Below, piece by piece: positions 53,206 to 63,028 of a DNA stretch of 64,000 nucleotides. The DNA lies in assembly GCF_009755225.1 (NCBI RefSeq), contig NZ_WQKZ01000002.1, forward strand, positions 310,001 to 374,000. Reading direction: 5' to 3'. A model generated the notes under the pieces. That model did no database searches and was not told the origin of the DNA. It was given only the letters and a program-made list of their open reading frames with translations. This DNA comes from Hymenobacter ginkgonis. GTDB lineage: Bacteria > Bacteroidota > Bacteroidia > Cytophagales > Hymenobacteraceae. Each line of letters starts with the position of its first letter. Position 1 is the first letter of the stretch. Made by a program: the position numbers and the translations under genes.

Positions 53206-53229
53206 TAAGTTGCATTTAAAGTTCGGCTG
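53185..53229. promoter_or_regulatory. 45-bp perfect palindrome, candidate operator of a Fur/Zur-like repressor
   Basis: Arms of 22 bases (53185-53206 and 53208-53229) are perfectly complementary around a single A at 53207. The centre reads ATGCAACTAAGTTGCAT. It has the one-base-centre symmetry of Fur-family operators and overlaps the -33 elements of promoters in both directions. No T-run or coding role suggests a terminator. The regulator's identity is inference. Confidence 0.7.
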
Positions 53230-53253
53230 ACTTCAGCAGATTGTGTACCTTTG
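53222..53253 (+). promoter_or_regulatory. Promoter of the metal-handling locus
   Basis: TTCG (53222-53225), 20-base spacer, TACCTTTG (53246-53253), an exact TAnnTTTG match. The -33 part is inside the palindrome. Transcription would start near 53260. Confidence 0.55.
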
Positions 53254-53261
53254 CAGCATCG

Positions 53262-53312
53262 ATGCAACTGCTGGCGGCGTTCGCTCGTCTGTTGAGTTCG
53301 GTTTACTTCTAG
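53262..53312 (+). other. Possible leader ORF of 16 codons
   Basis: ATG 53262 opens MQLLAAFARLLSSVYF, ending in TAG at 53310-53312, five bases before the GTG start of the next gene. It would be the first ORF on the transcript. Whether it is translated is unknown. Confidence 0.25.
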
Positions 53313-53317
53313 GTACT

Positions 53318-53665
53318 GTGTTGCGATTCACGCGCCCCTACTTCGCCCTGCTCCTGCTGCTCTGCCTCGTGCGGACGCTGCTACCGGAGGCGTGGGTGCT
53401 GGCGCTACATACCCACGAGCACACCACGGAGGAGCCCGCCTTTGTCTCTAGCAAGCGCATTCAGGGGAAAATCGTTTTAACTACCAAGCACCTGCACTGC
53501 CATGCCGAGCAGTTTTACCAGGTGCCTTTTCAGGCGGGAGCCCCGGTAGTAGTGCCCCTACCCCCTATGCGACTCAGCTACCGGGCACTGGCCGTGCCGG
53601 CTACCTTGGCGTGTTCGGCCACCGTGCTGCGGCGTACGGCGCTACGCGGCCCGCCCGTAGGCTAG
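53318..53665 (+). CDS. Small exported protein with His/Cys-rich motif, likely metal-related
   Basis: The start is placed at GTG 53318, because earlier codons overlap the promoter. The 115 residues begin with a hydrophobic signal-like segment (MLRFTRPYFALLLLLCLVRT). Two histidine clusters follow (LHTHEHTTEE and KHLHCHAEQF), then a C-terminal part rich in Val, Pro and Arg. The His/Cys pairs suggest metal binding. It precedes a TonB receptor and a CDF exporter, and similar small His-rich proteins commonly accompany such pairs in this phylum (recalled, not checked). Confidence 0.6.
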   Translation: MLRFTRPYFALLLLLCLVRTLLPEAWVLALHTHEHTTEEPAFVSSKRIQGKIVLTTKHLHCHAEQFYQVPFQAGAPVVVPLPPMRLSYRALAVPATLACSATVLRRTALRGPPVG

Positions 53666-54018
53666 CAGCTTTCGGTACTTAAAGCACCACACGGTGCCGG
53701 CGAGCGGGCAGCTCTGCCGAGCCGGATATACCTGCTGCCTCTCCTTTCTCTTGAGCTTTTCAAAAGTCTCAACCTCTTTGGCTTAGCTCTACTGCCAGCA
53801 TTGCCCTAGTGAGCCTGGCCCCTACCCTGCTGCTGGGCAGTGAGCTGAGCCCCATGCCTATAGCCGGCACCAGCTAAATCTTTATTAGCGCTACTACGTT
53901 GCGCGGCGCTGGCGACTACGCTAGCAATGCCCGGCAAAAGCACGCGCTTAGGGCGAGCAGCCTGCGCAAAGCCGGGCTAGCCACTCTCTTTTCTTTTTGC
54001 ACCACTACACTTCGGGTT
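53666..54018. other. Gap between the small His-rich protein and the TonB receptor
   Basis: These 353 bases carry no convincing ORF, hairpin or promoter. A frame from 53899 is open into the receptor gene but its first 40 codons look like non-coding sequence. The stretch may be a long untranslated region of the same transcript. Confidence 0.35.
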
Positions 54019-56487
54019 ATGTTAAAGAAGTATGCTATCTTACTGGGCATAAGCTCCTGGGCCCCAGCGGCCGGGGCACAAGCCCTTCCTACCCCCCCGG
54101 TGCGCAGCCGGCCTACGGCCGCAGCGCCTTTCACTGGCCGGCTCACCGATGCCAAAACGGGCGAGGCGCTACCGGGCGCCAACGTGGTTTTTCCAGACCT
54201 GAAGCAGGGCACGGCGACGGATGCCGACGGCCGCTTCAGCTTTGCCAACCTGCCGCGGGGCCGGTTTCTGATGCAGGTAACCTCCTTGGGCTACAACACA
54301 ATAAGCCAGACGGTAGACACCGGCAGCGGCCAACTGGCTGACCTCAAGCTGAGCCCGGCTGCCACCGAAATTGGGCAGGTGGTGGTTACGGGCGTGTCGC
54401 AGGCCACGGAGGTGCGGCGCTCGCCGGTGCCCACCACAGTTGTGGACCACACGCGCCTCAACCAAACCTCGGCCACCAACGCCATCGATGCCATTGCGCA
54501 CACGCCCGGCATCAGCCAGATTACAACTGGTGCGGCCATCAGCAAGCCCGTGGTGCGCGGGCTGGGCTACAACCGCGTGGTGACCCTCAACAACGGCGCC
54601 AAGCAAGAAGGCCAGCAGTGGGGCGACGAGCACGGCATTGAGATTGACGAGTTTAGCATTGACCGGGCCGAGATTATTAAGGGGCCAGGCTCGTTGCTGT
54701 ATGGCTCCGATGCCATGGCGGGCGTCATCAACTTTCTAGCGCCCGACCCTATTGCAGAGGGCCATATCACGGGCACGGCCACGGCTAACCACCAGACCAA
54801 CAACCACCAACAGGGCTATTCGCTCGAAAACGCGGGCAATATCAACGGCCTGAACTGGCTGATGCGCGGCACCCGCAAAGTGGCCGGCAACTACCAGAAC
54901 CGTTACGACGGCCGGGTTTTCAACTCGGGCTTCAATGAATGGGACGCCAACGGCTACCTGGGCCTAAACAAAAGCTGGGGCTACTCACACCTGACTTTCA
55001 GCACGTTCAACCAAAAAATTGGCCTTATTGAAGGCGTGCGCGACAGTGCCAGCGGGCGCTTTGTGCACGATGTGGGGGTAGGCAACCAAGTAGAATCGCG
55101 GGTAGTGAGCGACGACGAACTGCGCGGCTACGGCTTGTCGGTGCCGCGTCAACTTATTAATCACCTGCGTTTTGGCACTGATAATAATTTTATTATCGGC
55201 GATAAGGGCGGGCGGCTGGCGCTGCAAGTCAACTACCAGCAGAATCTGCGCCGCGAGTACGGCGACGCCCTCAACCCGACCGAACCGCAGCTCTACTTCC
55301 AGCTACGTACCGTGGATTACGCGTTGCGCTATTTCCTGCCCGAATTCAGCGGCTGGAACCTGGCGGTGGGCACCACTGGCCTGCGCCAGCAAAACCGGAA
55401 CCTGGGCACTGAATTCCTCATTCCGGCTTATAACATGACGGAGGGCGGCGTATTTGGGGTACTGAAAAAGTCGTTTGGCCGCCTCGACCTCAGCGGCGGG
55501 CTGCGGTACGATGTGCGCCGTATTTCGGCCCAAAGCCTATACCTCGACGCTGACGAGCGCCCTACACCCGCCGCTACACCGGGGGCCGAAACCAAGTTTC
55601 CGGGCTTTTTGAGTACGTTTCAGAACTACAGCGGTAGCTTGGGCGCGGCCTACAGCTTCACCGACAAGCTCACGGTGAAGGCCAATCTTTCGCGCGGCTT
55701 TCGGGCGCCGAACATTGCCGAGCTGGGCGCCAACGGCGTGCACGAAGGCACCATTCGCTACGAAGTGGGCGCGCCCGACCTCAAGGCCGAAACCAGTTTG
55801 CAGCTCGACGCCGGCGTGAGCTATGCTACCGACCACGTGCGCTTTAGCATCGATGCGTTTGAGAATACCATTAACAACTACATCTTTCAGCGGCGCGTGC
55901 TGAACCGGGCCGGTACCGACTCGCTGGTATCGACGGGGCCTGACATTGGGCTGTTTCAGTACGTGCAAGGGCAGGCACGGCTGCTGGGCGGCGAGGTCAG
56001 CCTGGATTTTCACCCCCACCCGCTCGACTGGCTGCACTTCGAAAACTCGTTTTCGATGGTGCGCGCCCGCCAGCTTAGCGTGCCCGAGGAGCAGCAGTTT
56101 CTGCCCTTCATTCCGGCCGACCGGCTGCTGTCGGAGTTACGCGGCAACTTCCGGCGCCAGGGTCAGCGCCTCACCAACGTGTACGCCCGCTTTCAGCTGG
56201 AACAGACGTTTGCCCAGAACCGCTTTTTCGCCGCCTACGATACCGAAACGGCTACGCCAGCCTACACCTTGTTTAATGCGGGGGTAGGCACCGACGTGGC
56301 CGATGCCAAGGGCCGCACGCTGTTTTCGCTGTTCGTGACGGCCAACAACCTCTTCGACGTAGCCTACCAAAGCCACCTGAGCCGCCTCAAGTACGAGGAC
56401 CTAAACTACACCAGCGGCCGGCGCGGCGTGTACAACATGGGCCGCACCGTGAGCGTGAAACTGGTAGTACCGCTCACCTTTAAGTAG
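54019..56487 (+). CDS. TonB-dependent receptor, probably for a metal
   Basis: The 822-residue outer-membrane receptor has a signal peptide (MLKKYAILLGISSWAPAAGA), a CarboxypepD_reg-like domain (about 38-115, FTGRLTDAKTGEALPGANVV), and a plug (about 125-240, PVVRGLGYNRVVTLNNG, EGQQWGDEHGIEIDEF, then RAEIIKGPGSLLYGSDAMAG). A 22-strand barrel completes it. The EGQQWGDEHG loop rich in acidic and His residues resembles ZnuD-like receptors. It is followed by a CDF exporter, so zinc or a similar divalent cation is the likely substrate. The start is ATG 54019. Confidence 0.9.
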   Translation: MLKKYAILLGISSWAPAAGAQALPTPPVRSRPTAAAPFTGRLTDAKTGEALPGANVVFPDLKQGTATDADGRFSFANLPRGRFLMQVTSLGYNTISQTVDTGSGQLADLKLSPAATEIGQVVVTGVSQATEVRRSPVPTTVVDHTRLNQTSATNAIDAIAHTPGISQITTGAAISKPVVRGLGYNRVVTLNNGAKQEGQQWGDEHGIEIDEFSIDRAEIIKGPGSLLYGSDAMAGVINFLAPDPIAEGHITGTATANHQTNNHQQGYSLENAGNINGLNWLMRGTRKVAGNYQNRYDGRVFNSGFNEWDANGYLGLNKSWGYSHLTFSTFNQKIGLIEGVRDSASGRFVHDVGVGNQVESRVVSDDELRGYGLSVPRQLINHLRFGTDNNFIIGDKGGRLALQVNYQQNLRREYGDALNPTEPQLYFQLRTVDYALRYFLPEFSGWNLAVGTTGLRQQNRNLGTEFLIPAYNMTEGGVFGVLKKSFGRLDLSGGLRYDVRRISAQSLYLDADERPTPAATPGAETKFPGFLSTFQNYSGSLGAAYSFTDKLTVKANLSRGFRAPNIAELGANGVHEGTIRYEVGAPDLKAETSLQLDAGVSYATDHVRFSIDAFENTINNYIFQRRVLNRAGTDSLVSTGPDIGLFQYVQGQARLLGGEVSLDFHPHPLDWLHFENSFSMVRARQLSVPEEQQFLPFIPADRLLSELRGNFRRQGQRLTNVYARFQLEQTFAQNRFFAAYDTETATPAYTLFNAGVGTDVADAKGRTLFSLFVTANNLFDVAYQSHLSRLKYEDLNYTSGRRGVYNMGRTVSVKLVVPLTFK

Positions 56488-56594
56488 CGTATAAGGCGGG
56501 GGGAGGGGGAGGGCTGCCGCCGGAACGAGCGCTACTTTCGCACCCAAACCCCGGCCTTGTTGTTGGGGCCGTTGCACGCTTACTCTTCCCACTC

Positions 56595-57545
56595 ATGGGT
56601 CACTCGCATAGCCATTCTCACGACCACGGCCACGCTGGCCACGTGCACGCCGCGCCCCCAACGGGCGGCAAGTTCAGCGCCGCTTTCGCCATCGGCATTG
56701 GGCTAAACCTGGCTTTTGTGGCGGCTGAAACGGCGGGCGGGCTCTGGGCCAATTCCTCGGCGCTGCTCTCCGACGCCGGCCACAACCTGAGCGATGTGCT
56801 GAGTTTGGCCCTAGCCTGGGGCGCGGCTTGGCTGGCTGGCCAGCCGGCCACGGGGCGCTACACCTTTGGCTACCGCGGCGCCACCATTCAGGCGGCCTTG
56901 CTCAATGCGGCGCTGCTCTACGGCGCGCTGGGCTTTATTCTCTGGGAAACCATCGACCACTTGCGCCACCCCGCGCCCGTGAACGGCGTGGCCGTGATGG
57001 CGCTGGCGGGCGCTGGCATTTTGGTTAATGGCTTCACGGCCTTCCTGTTTCATGCTGGCCAGAAAGACGATGTGAATGTGCGCGGCGCCTACTTGCACAT
57101 GCTCACCGATGCCCTCGTGAGCCTTGGCGTGGTGGTAGGCGGGGCCGTTACGTACTTCACCCACTGGACTTGGCTCGACCCGCTGCTGAGCCTGGGCTTG
57201 CTCGTGGTGATTGCCGTGGGCTCGTGGGGCTTGCTGCGTGATACTATTCGCCTGGGCTTACAAGCCGTGCCCGATGGTATTGATTTAGAGAAGGTTCAGC
57301 AGTTTTTATTGAGCCAGCCGCAGGTCGAAAGTCTGCACGACCTGCACATCTGGAGTATGAGCAGCGACGGCCACGATACAGCCCTCATGGCCCACCTCGT
57401 GCGCCCCGGCGGCGCCGACGCCGCCTGGCTGGCCAACCTGTCGGCGGGGCTGCTGCGCGAGTTCCACATCCACCACAGCACCGTGCAGGTCGAGGATGCC
57501 CTGCTGCCCGAAGGTTGCCATAGTGGCTGCGTAGCGCACGCCTAA
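56595..57545 (+). CDS. Cation diffusion facilitator (CDF) transporter
   Basis: A 316-residue six-helix exporter of divalent cations, usually zinc, in exchange for protons. The N-terminus is His-rich (MGHSHSHSHDHGHAGHVHA). The transport-site HxxxD pairs are His63/Asp67 in SDAGHNLSD and His168/Asp172 in LHMLTDALVS. A cytoplasmic C-terminal domain (VESLHDLHIWSMSSDGHDTA) can bind metal for regulation. A near -7 box (TACTTTCG) at 56533 may give it its own promoter. CzcD is the closest named member, but specificity is not shown. Confidence 0.94.
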   Translation: MGHSHSHSHDHGHAGHVHAAPPTGGKFSAAFAIGIGLNLAFVAAETAGGLWANSSALLSDAGHNLSDVLSLALAWGAAWLAGQPATGRYTFGYRGATIQAALLNAALLYGALGFILWETIDHLRHPAPVNGVAVMALAGAGILVNGFTAFLFHAGQKDDVNVRGAYLHMLTDALVSLGVVVGGAVTYFTHWTWLDPLLSLGLLVVIAVGSWGLLRDTIRLGLQAVPDGIDLEKVQQFLLSQPQVESLHDLHIWSMSSDGHDTALMAHLVRPGGADAAWLANLSAGLLREFHIHHSTVQVEDALLPEGCHSGCVAHA

Positions 57546-57600
57546 ACAGCCTGCGCTTACCCCTTCGTCGGGTGAATGAAGAGGGGTAGGCGCAGGCTGT
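57546..57600 (+). terminator. Hairpin after the CDF gene
   Basis: 19-base arms with one mismatch (ACAGCCTGCGC..., 57546-57564; complement 57582-57600). No T-run. It ends the metal locus. Confidence 0.6.
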
Positions 57601-57834
57601 AAGGGGTTGGAATTGCGTGCTTCAGGCTATTTTTCGCCACGCCAATTCTTACCTTATCCTGCGTATTTCCTTCCTCGCCGTAGTGGCCTCTTGGGTAGGA
57701 AATACTCGGCCTATGAGCCTCGGCAAAGACCTGAACTGTAGCGAGCCTACGCAGGAACATCACTGAATTTTACCAACTTAAAGTTGGCTTTTACGTTAAA
57801 GTGAGAAGCTAACTAGCTGTCTAATTCTTTGCTA

Positions 57835-58239
57835 ATGAAAAACATATTTGTGCTAGCTGCCTTCGCAGCAGCTAGCTTGGTCGCTACTGCGGCCCACGCC
57901 CAAACGACCACTCCCGACCCAGCCCTTTCTACGCCTGCCCAAACTGTACCGGCTCAAACCGTGCAGGATGCTAAGGCTACTTACGAGCAGCAGCGCGACC
58001 AGCGCAAGGCCACCGCAGAATCGGTGAAAGAAAGCAAGCGCGAACTCAAAGCCCAGCAAAGCCAGGCCAACGACCTTAAGCACCAAATGAAGGCCCAGCG
58101 CCAGGTGGCTAAGCAGCAAAAAGAACAATTGAAAATGCAGCGCAGCGCCGACAAAGCGGCCAAATCGCAGGAGAAAGCTGCTAAAAGCCAGTTGAAAGCC
58201 CAAAAGCAAGCCGAAAAGGCCGCTCGTAAAGCTTCGTAG
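57835..58239 (+). CDS. Secreted Lys/Gln/Ala-rich coiled-coil protein
   Basis: A 134-residue protein with a signal peptide (MKNIFVLAAFAAASLVATAAHA). A Thr/Pro-rich segment is followed by about 85 residues of charged heptad-like sequence (KQQKEQLKMQRSADKAAKSQ, EKAAKSQLKAQKQAEKAARK). It is strongly basic and almost certainly a long helix. It probably binds polyanions or wall polymers, or protects surfaces (inference). The family is unknown. The start is ATG 57835; the preceding 14-base sequence CCAACTTAAAGTTGG (57773-57787) is a small palindrome. Confidence 0.65.
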   Translation: MKNIFVLAAFAAASLVATAAHAQTTTPDPALSTPAQTVPAQTVQDAKATYEQQRDQRKATAESVKESKRELKAQQSQANDLKHQMKAQRQVAKQQKEQLKMQRSADKAAKSQEKAAKSQLKAQKQAEKAARKAS

Positions 58240-58273
58240 CGCCTCCTTTATTGCAGCATTTAAGCTTGAATAA

Positions 58274-58309
58274 CAGAAAAAGCTCTGGCCCTGGCCAGAG
58301 CTTTTTCTG
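58274..58309. terminator. Bidirectional terminator with 17-bp perfect arms
   Basis: CAGAAAAAGCTCTGGCC pairs with its exact complement, separated by 2 bases, with A- and T-runs inside the arms. It is followed by TTTTG. Confidence 0.9.
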
Positions 58310-58351
58310 TTTTGCCCGTATTCTTATTTTTCGCCTTTCCTTCCTCGCCTC

Positions 58352-58792
58352 ATGGCCGCCAAAAACCCTGTTCGTTACTACCCGTTGCACCATTATGTCC
58401 TGCTCCCGCTCACGCTGCTCATGGTGGGCTACACCATTCGGCGCTACGTGGGCGTAGCCGGCGACGACTCCGAAATTTCGCGCTTGTGGTTTTCGCTGGC
58501 CGCCGTCACGCTGCTGTTTTTCGTCACCCTCGTGATGCTGCGCCAGCACTACGCCCTCACGCTGCAAGACCGCATTGCCCGCCTCGAAGTGCGCCAGCGT
58601 TACTTTGAGGTTAGTGGCCAGCGCTTCGCCACCCTGGAGAAAGACCTCACGCTGGCCCAAATTTTATCGCTGCGCTTGGCCGGCGACCAGGAGCTGCCCC
58701 TTCTGGCCCAAGCTGCCGCCCACGAGAAGCTGTCGGCCAAGGATATTCAGGCCCGCATCAACGATTTTCAATTTGACCCCATGCGGGTGTGA
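58352..58792 (+). CDS. DUF6526-like membrane protein
   Basis: A 146-residue protein with two membrane helices (about 15-33, VLLPLTLLMVGYTI; about 45-62, LWFSLAAVTLLFFVTLVML) joined by a short loop, then a soluble coiled segment with an amphipathic helix (ALTLQDRIARLEVRQRYFEV). This fits DUF6526, a small inner-membrane family of unknown function; the call rests on layout and the tail. It probably heads a short operon with the next gene. Confidence 0.6.
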   Translation: MAAKNPVRYYPLHHYVLLPLTLLMVGYTIRRYVGVAGDDSEISRLWFSLAAVTLLFFVTLVMLRQHYALTLQDRIARLEVRQRYFEVSGQRFATLEKDLTLAQILSLRLAGDQELPLLAQAAAHEKLSAKDIQARINDFQFDPMRV

Positions 58793-58898
58793 GGCATTGC
58801 TAGCCAAAAGGGTGGGGCAGGAAATTGGCCGGGCTTAGTAGCGGGCAAGCCCCTACTCCTTCCTTATGTTAGCAGGCCGCTTACTTAATTTGCCGTTT

Positions 58899-59201
58899 AT
58901 GATTCTTTACAACGTCACCACCAGCCTCGAACCCCAGATTGCCGACGAGTGGGTCGCCTACATGCTCAACCACCACATGGCCGAAGTAGTGGGCACCGGC
59001 TGCTTCATCAATAGCCAGTTGCTGCGCCTGCTCAACGAGGAGGACGACGGCATCACATACGCCGCGCAGTATTTCGCCGTCAGCCTCGAGCAGCTCGATG
59101 CCTACCAAGAGCACTTTGCGCCTGCCCTGCGCGAAGAAATGGACCGCAAGTTTAAAGGCAACTACGTTTCCTTCCGCACCACACTGGAGGTTGTGTCTTA
59201 A
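58899..59201 (+). CDS. DUF4286 family protein
   Basis: A 100-residue soluble protein beginning MILYNVTTSLEPQIADEWVA. It matches DUF4286 (MIVYNVT.....A.EW..WM...H...V..TG.F), a small Bacteroidota family. It has a ferredoxin-like alpha/beta pattern (GITYAAQYFAVSLEQLDAYQ, then FAPALREEM). Function unknown. The start is ATG 58899 rather than the upstream frame. It ends before a strong terminator. Confidence 0.8.
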   Translation: MILYNVTTSLEPQIADEWVAYMLNHHMAEVVGTGCFINSQLLRLLNEEDDGITYAAQYFAVSLEQLDAYQEHFAPALREEMDRKFKGNYVSFRTTLEVVS

Positions 59202-59266
59202 TAAATACTACGGAACTCTGTGCTGAGACAGAAAGCATTACGTTCTTTTTAGACTGAGATTAGGCA

Positions 59267-59323
59267 CGCAAAAAGGAGGGGGTAGGGCTGCCGTGCTGGC
59301 AGCCCTACCCCCTCCTTTTTGCG
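59267..59323. terminator. Bidirectional terminator with 26-bp perfect arms
   Basis: CGCAAAAAGGAGGGGGTAGG... (59267-59292) pairs with 59298-59323 around loop GTGCT. It lies between convergent genes and includes the GGGGGTAG word in its stem. Confidence 0.9.
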
Positions 59324-59338
59324 GAAGCTGCTCGCCGC

Positions 59339-61405
<2,067 letters not shown>

Positions 61406-61429
61406 CGCAGGAAAAGCAAAAAGGCGGCG

Positions 61430-61618
61430 CTACGGCTGAGGCGGCAGCCGGGGCTCGGCGCGCTCCAGCGTCGGTGACTCGCTGATGGTGTGTTTATTGG
61501 ATATCGCATTGGTGCGCACGGCCTCTTTGTGGGCTACCTGCTGAGTAGGCGCCAGGCGGCAGCCAGCCAGCAATGCCAGCCCCGCCAACGCCCCCGCCCA
61601 AAGAAAAGATGCACGCAT
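61430..61618 (-). pseudogene. Detached lipoprotein leader of the prolyl oligopeptidase
   Basis: ATG 61618 opens MRASFLWAGALAGLALLAGC, a strong lipoprotein signal, and about 40 further hydrophilic residues. It ends at TAG 61432-61430. Its frame is the same as that of the oligopeptidase gene: eight sense codons separate the TAG from the TTG at 61405. They read RRLFAFPA and lead into LTYPPTRRD. A CAG to TAG change would explain the split. If instead the leader is an independent peptide, it has no recognisable domain. Confidence 0.6.
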
Positions 61619-61678
61619 TGCCAAGCGAAATGAGAGTACGGTGCCGGCTGACTGGCCGCTGGCAGGCCTAAAAATCGG

Positions 61679-62491
61679 TTATTCGGGGGCACTGGGGCTG
61701 GCGGCGCGCAGCACTTCGGCCACGCGCTGGGCCACCAGTTCCTCTACCTGCCGGCGCTGGGCAGCCGTCAGCTCCGAGCTGGTAGCGCGCCGCAGTTGTT
61801 TCAGCTCGCGCCCCAGACTTAGGCGCAACAGGCCATAAAGTACCAGACTCAAGATACTAAAAATAAGCGCCAGCGGCGCAAACAGCCGATTGAGTAACGA
61901 CTCGGGCGCCGCAGCCGCAGCGAGGGGGGTAGGGCTGGCAGCCCCGCTGGCTTCGGCGGCTTCGGCGGGGCCAGCCAGGTTGTTGGGAGTGGCCTCGGCT
62001 TCGGGAGCGGGGGTAGGGTCGCCGGGGGGTAGGCCAGTTTGCACGTAGTCGGTCAGCTTTTTTTCGAGCGCTTGCAGGCCAGCCAGGCGGGCGGGGTCGT
62101 GCTGCCGCGCCGGCGAAGCCCGCAGCTTGCTGATGATGGCCTTGGTGAGCGCTTGCAGGCGGGCAGGATTGTCTTTCAGGCCTTTGTAGATGCGGCCCTT
62201 GCCTTCTATGGGTGCGTACAGCAGCGAGTAAATGCGCAAGCTATCGGTGCGCAGGCTGGTGGCCAAGGCGGCCAGGTTGCCGCCTTCGCAGCGCAGCGTG
62301 CGCTTGAGCTGTGGCCGCCCAGCATCGTCGTAGACGTAGCGCGCGGTGGCGCACCAGATTTGCACCTTCGACTCATCAAGCGAAGGCTGGCCCAGCGGCG
62401 TTTGGGCATAGCTGGCGGTCGGGGCGGCCAGCAGTAACCAGCCAACCAGGCTCCAAGAACTCAGATTCCGACAAAAAATTCTGTTCAGCAT
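61679..62491 (-). CDS. Hypothetical exported protein with C-terminal membrane anchor
   Basis: A 270-residue protein. The signal peptide ([20 protein letters not shown]) is followed by a soluble part with two cysteines ([22 protein letters not shown]) and helices. An Ala/Pro-rich linker leads to a membrane segment near 205-225 ([20 protein letters not shown]), then a basic helical cytoplasmic tail ([20 protein letters not shown]). I do not recognise the family. It could be part of an envelope complex. It is divergent from panD. Confidence 0.55.
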   Translation of the reverse strand: MLNRIFCRNLSSWSLVGWLLLAAPTASYAQTPLGQPSLDESKVQIWCATARYVYDDAGRPQLKRTLRCEGGNLAALATSLRTDSLRIYSLLYAPIEGKGRIYKGLKDNPARLQALTKAIISKLRASPARQHDPARLAGLQALEKKLTDYVQTGLPPGDPTPAPEAEATPNNLAGPAEAAEASGAASPTPLAAAAAPESLLNRLFAPLALIFSILSLVLYGLLRLSLGRELKQLRRATSSELTAAQRRQVEELVAQRVAEVLRAASPSAPE

Positions 62492-62571
62492 ACCAGAATG
62501 GGCACAAAGCGGATTGTGGCCGGAAAGTACAACCCGCCCGGCGCTTCCCCGGCGCCCGCTACGGGCGCCGT

Positions 62572-62579
62572 TATCTTTG
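62572..62579 (+). promoter_or_regulatory. Candidate -7 box for panD
   Basis: TATCTTTG, an exact TAnnTTTG match, 23 bases before the panD ATG. It also supports starting at 62603 and not upstream. Confidence 0.45.
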
Positions 62580-62602
62580 CGGGCAGTTTTGTTTTATTTC
62601 TC

Positions 62603-62950
62603 ATGCACATCGAAGTCCTAAAATCGAAGATTCACCGGGTTAAGGTAACCCAAGCCGAGCTGCACTATGTGGGCAGCATTACCATTGACGAAGACCTGCT
62701 CGACGCTGCCAATATGGTTGAGAATGAGAAGGTAACCGTAGTGAACGTCAACAACGGCGAGCGGCTCGAAACGTATACCATCAAGGGCGAACGGGGCTCG
62801 GGCATGATTTGCCTCAACGGCCCGGCGGCCCGGCGCGTGGCGGTCGGCGATATTATCATCGTGTTTTCCTACGGCCTTGTCGATTTTAAAGAAGCTCGCG
62901 AGCACCGGCCTACCGTTGTATTTCCGGACCAGCACAACCGCCTGAACTAA
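62603..62950 (+). CDS. panD: Aspartate 1-decarboxylase
   Basis: This pyruvoyl enzyme makes beta-alanine from aspartate for coenzyme A synthesis. The 115-residue proenzyme has the self-cleavage site HYVGSITID with Gly24-Ser25. Further conserved residues are [32 protein letters not shown] and [19 protein letters not shown]. Length and layout are canonical. The start is ATG 62603 ([20 protein letters not shown]), set by the family start. It is followed after an inverted repeat by a membrane protein gene. Confidence 0.96.
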   Translation: MHIEVLKSKIHRVKVTQAELHYVGSITIDEDLLDAANMVENEKVTVVNVNNGERLETYTIKGERGSGMICLNGPAARRVAVGDIIIVFSYGLVDFKEAREHRPTVVFPDQHNRLN

Positions 62951-62957
62951 GTGGAAC

Positions 62958-63010
62958 CAGCTGGCCGCTCGCTTTTGGCGCTCGCTGGCCGAACCGCAAG
63001 CGGCCAGCTG
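62958..63010. repeat. Short inverted repeat between panD and the next gene
   Basis: 12-bp arms CAGCTGGCCGCT (62958-62969) and AGCGGCCAGCTG (62999-63010) enclose a 29-base loop. There is no T-run, so it may be a weak terminator or processing element. Confidence 0.55.
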
Positions 63011-63028
63011 ACCACTGGTTAACTACCT

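Noticed and set aside
53185..53229. Naming the palindrome a Zur box
   Set aside because: The symmetry fits Fur-family operators, but I cannot verify the consensus for this phylum and no regulator gene is in the window.
57557..57763. 68-codon minus-strand frame after the CDF gene
   Set aside because: It overlaps the hairpin at 57546-57600 and has no start-site support or conserved motif.
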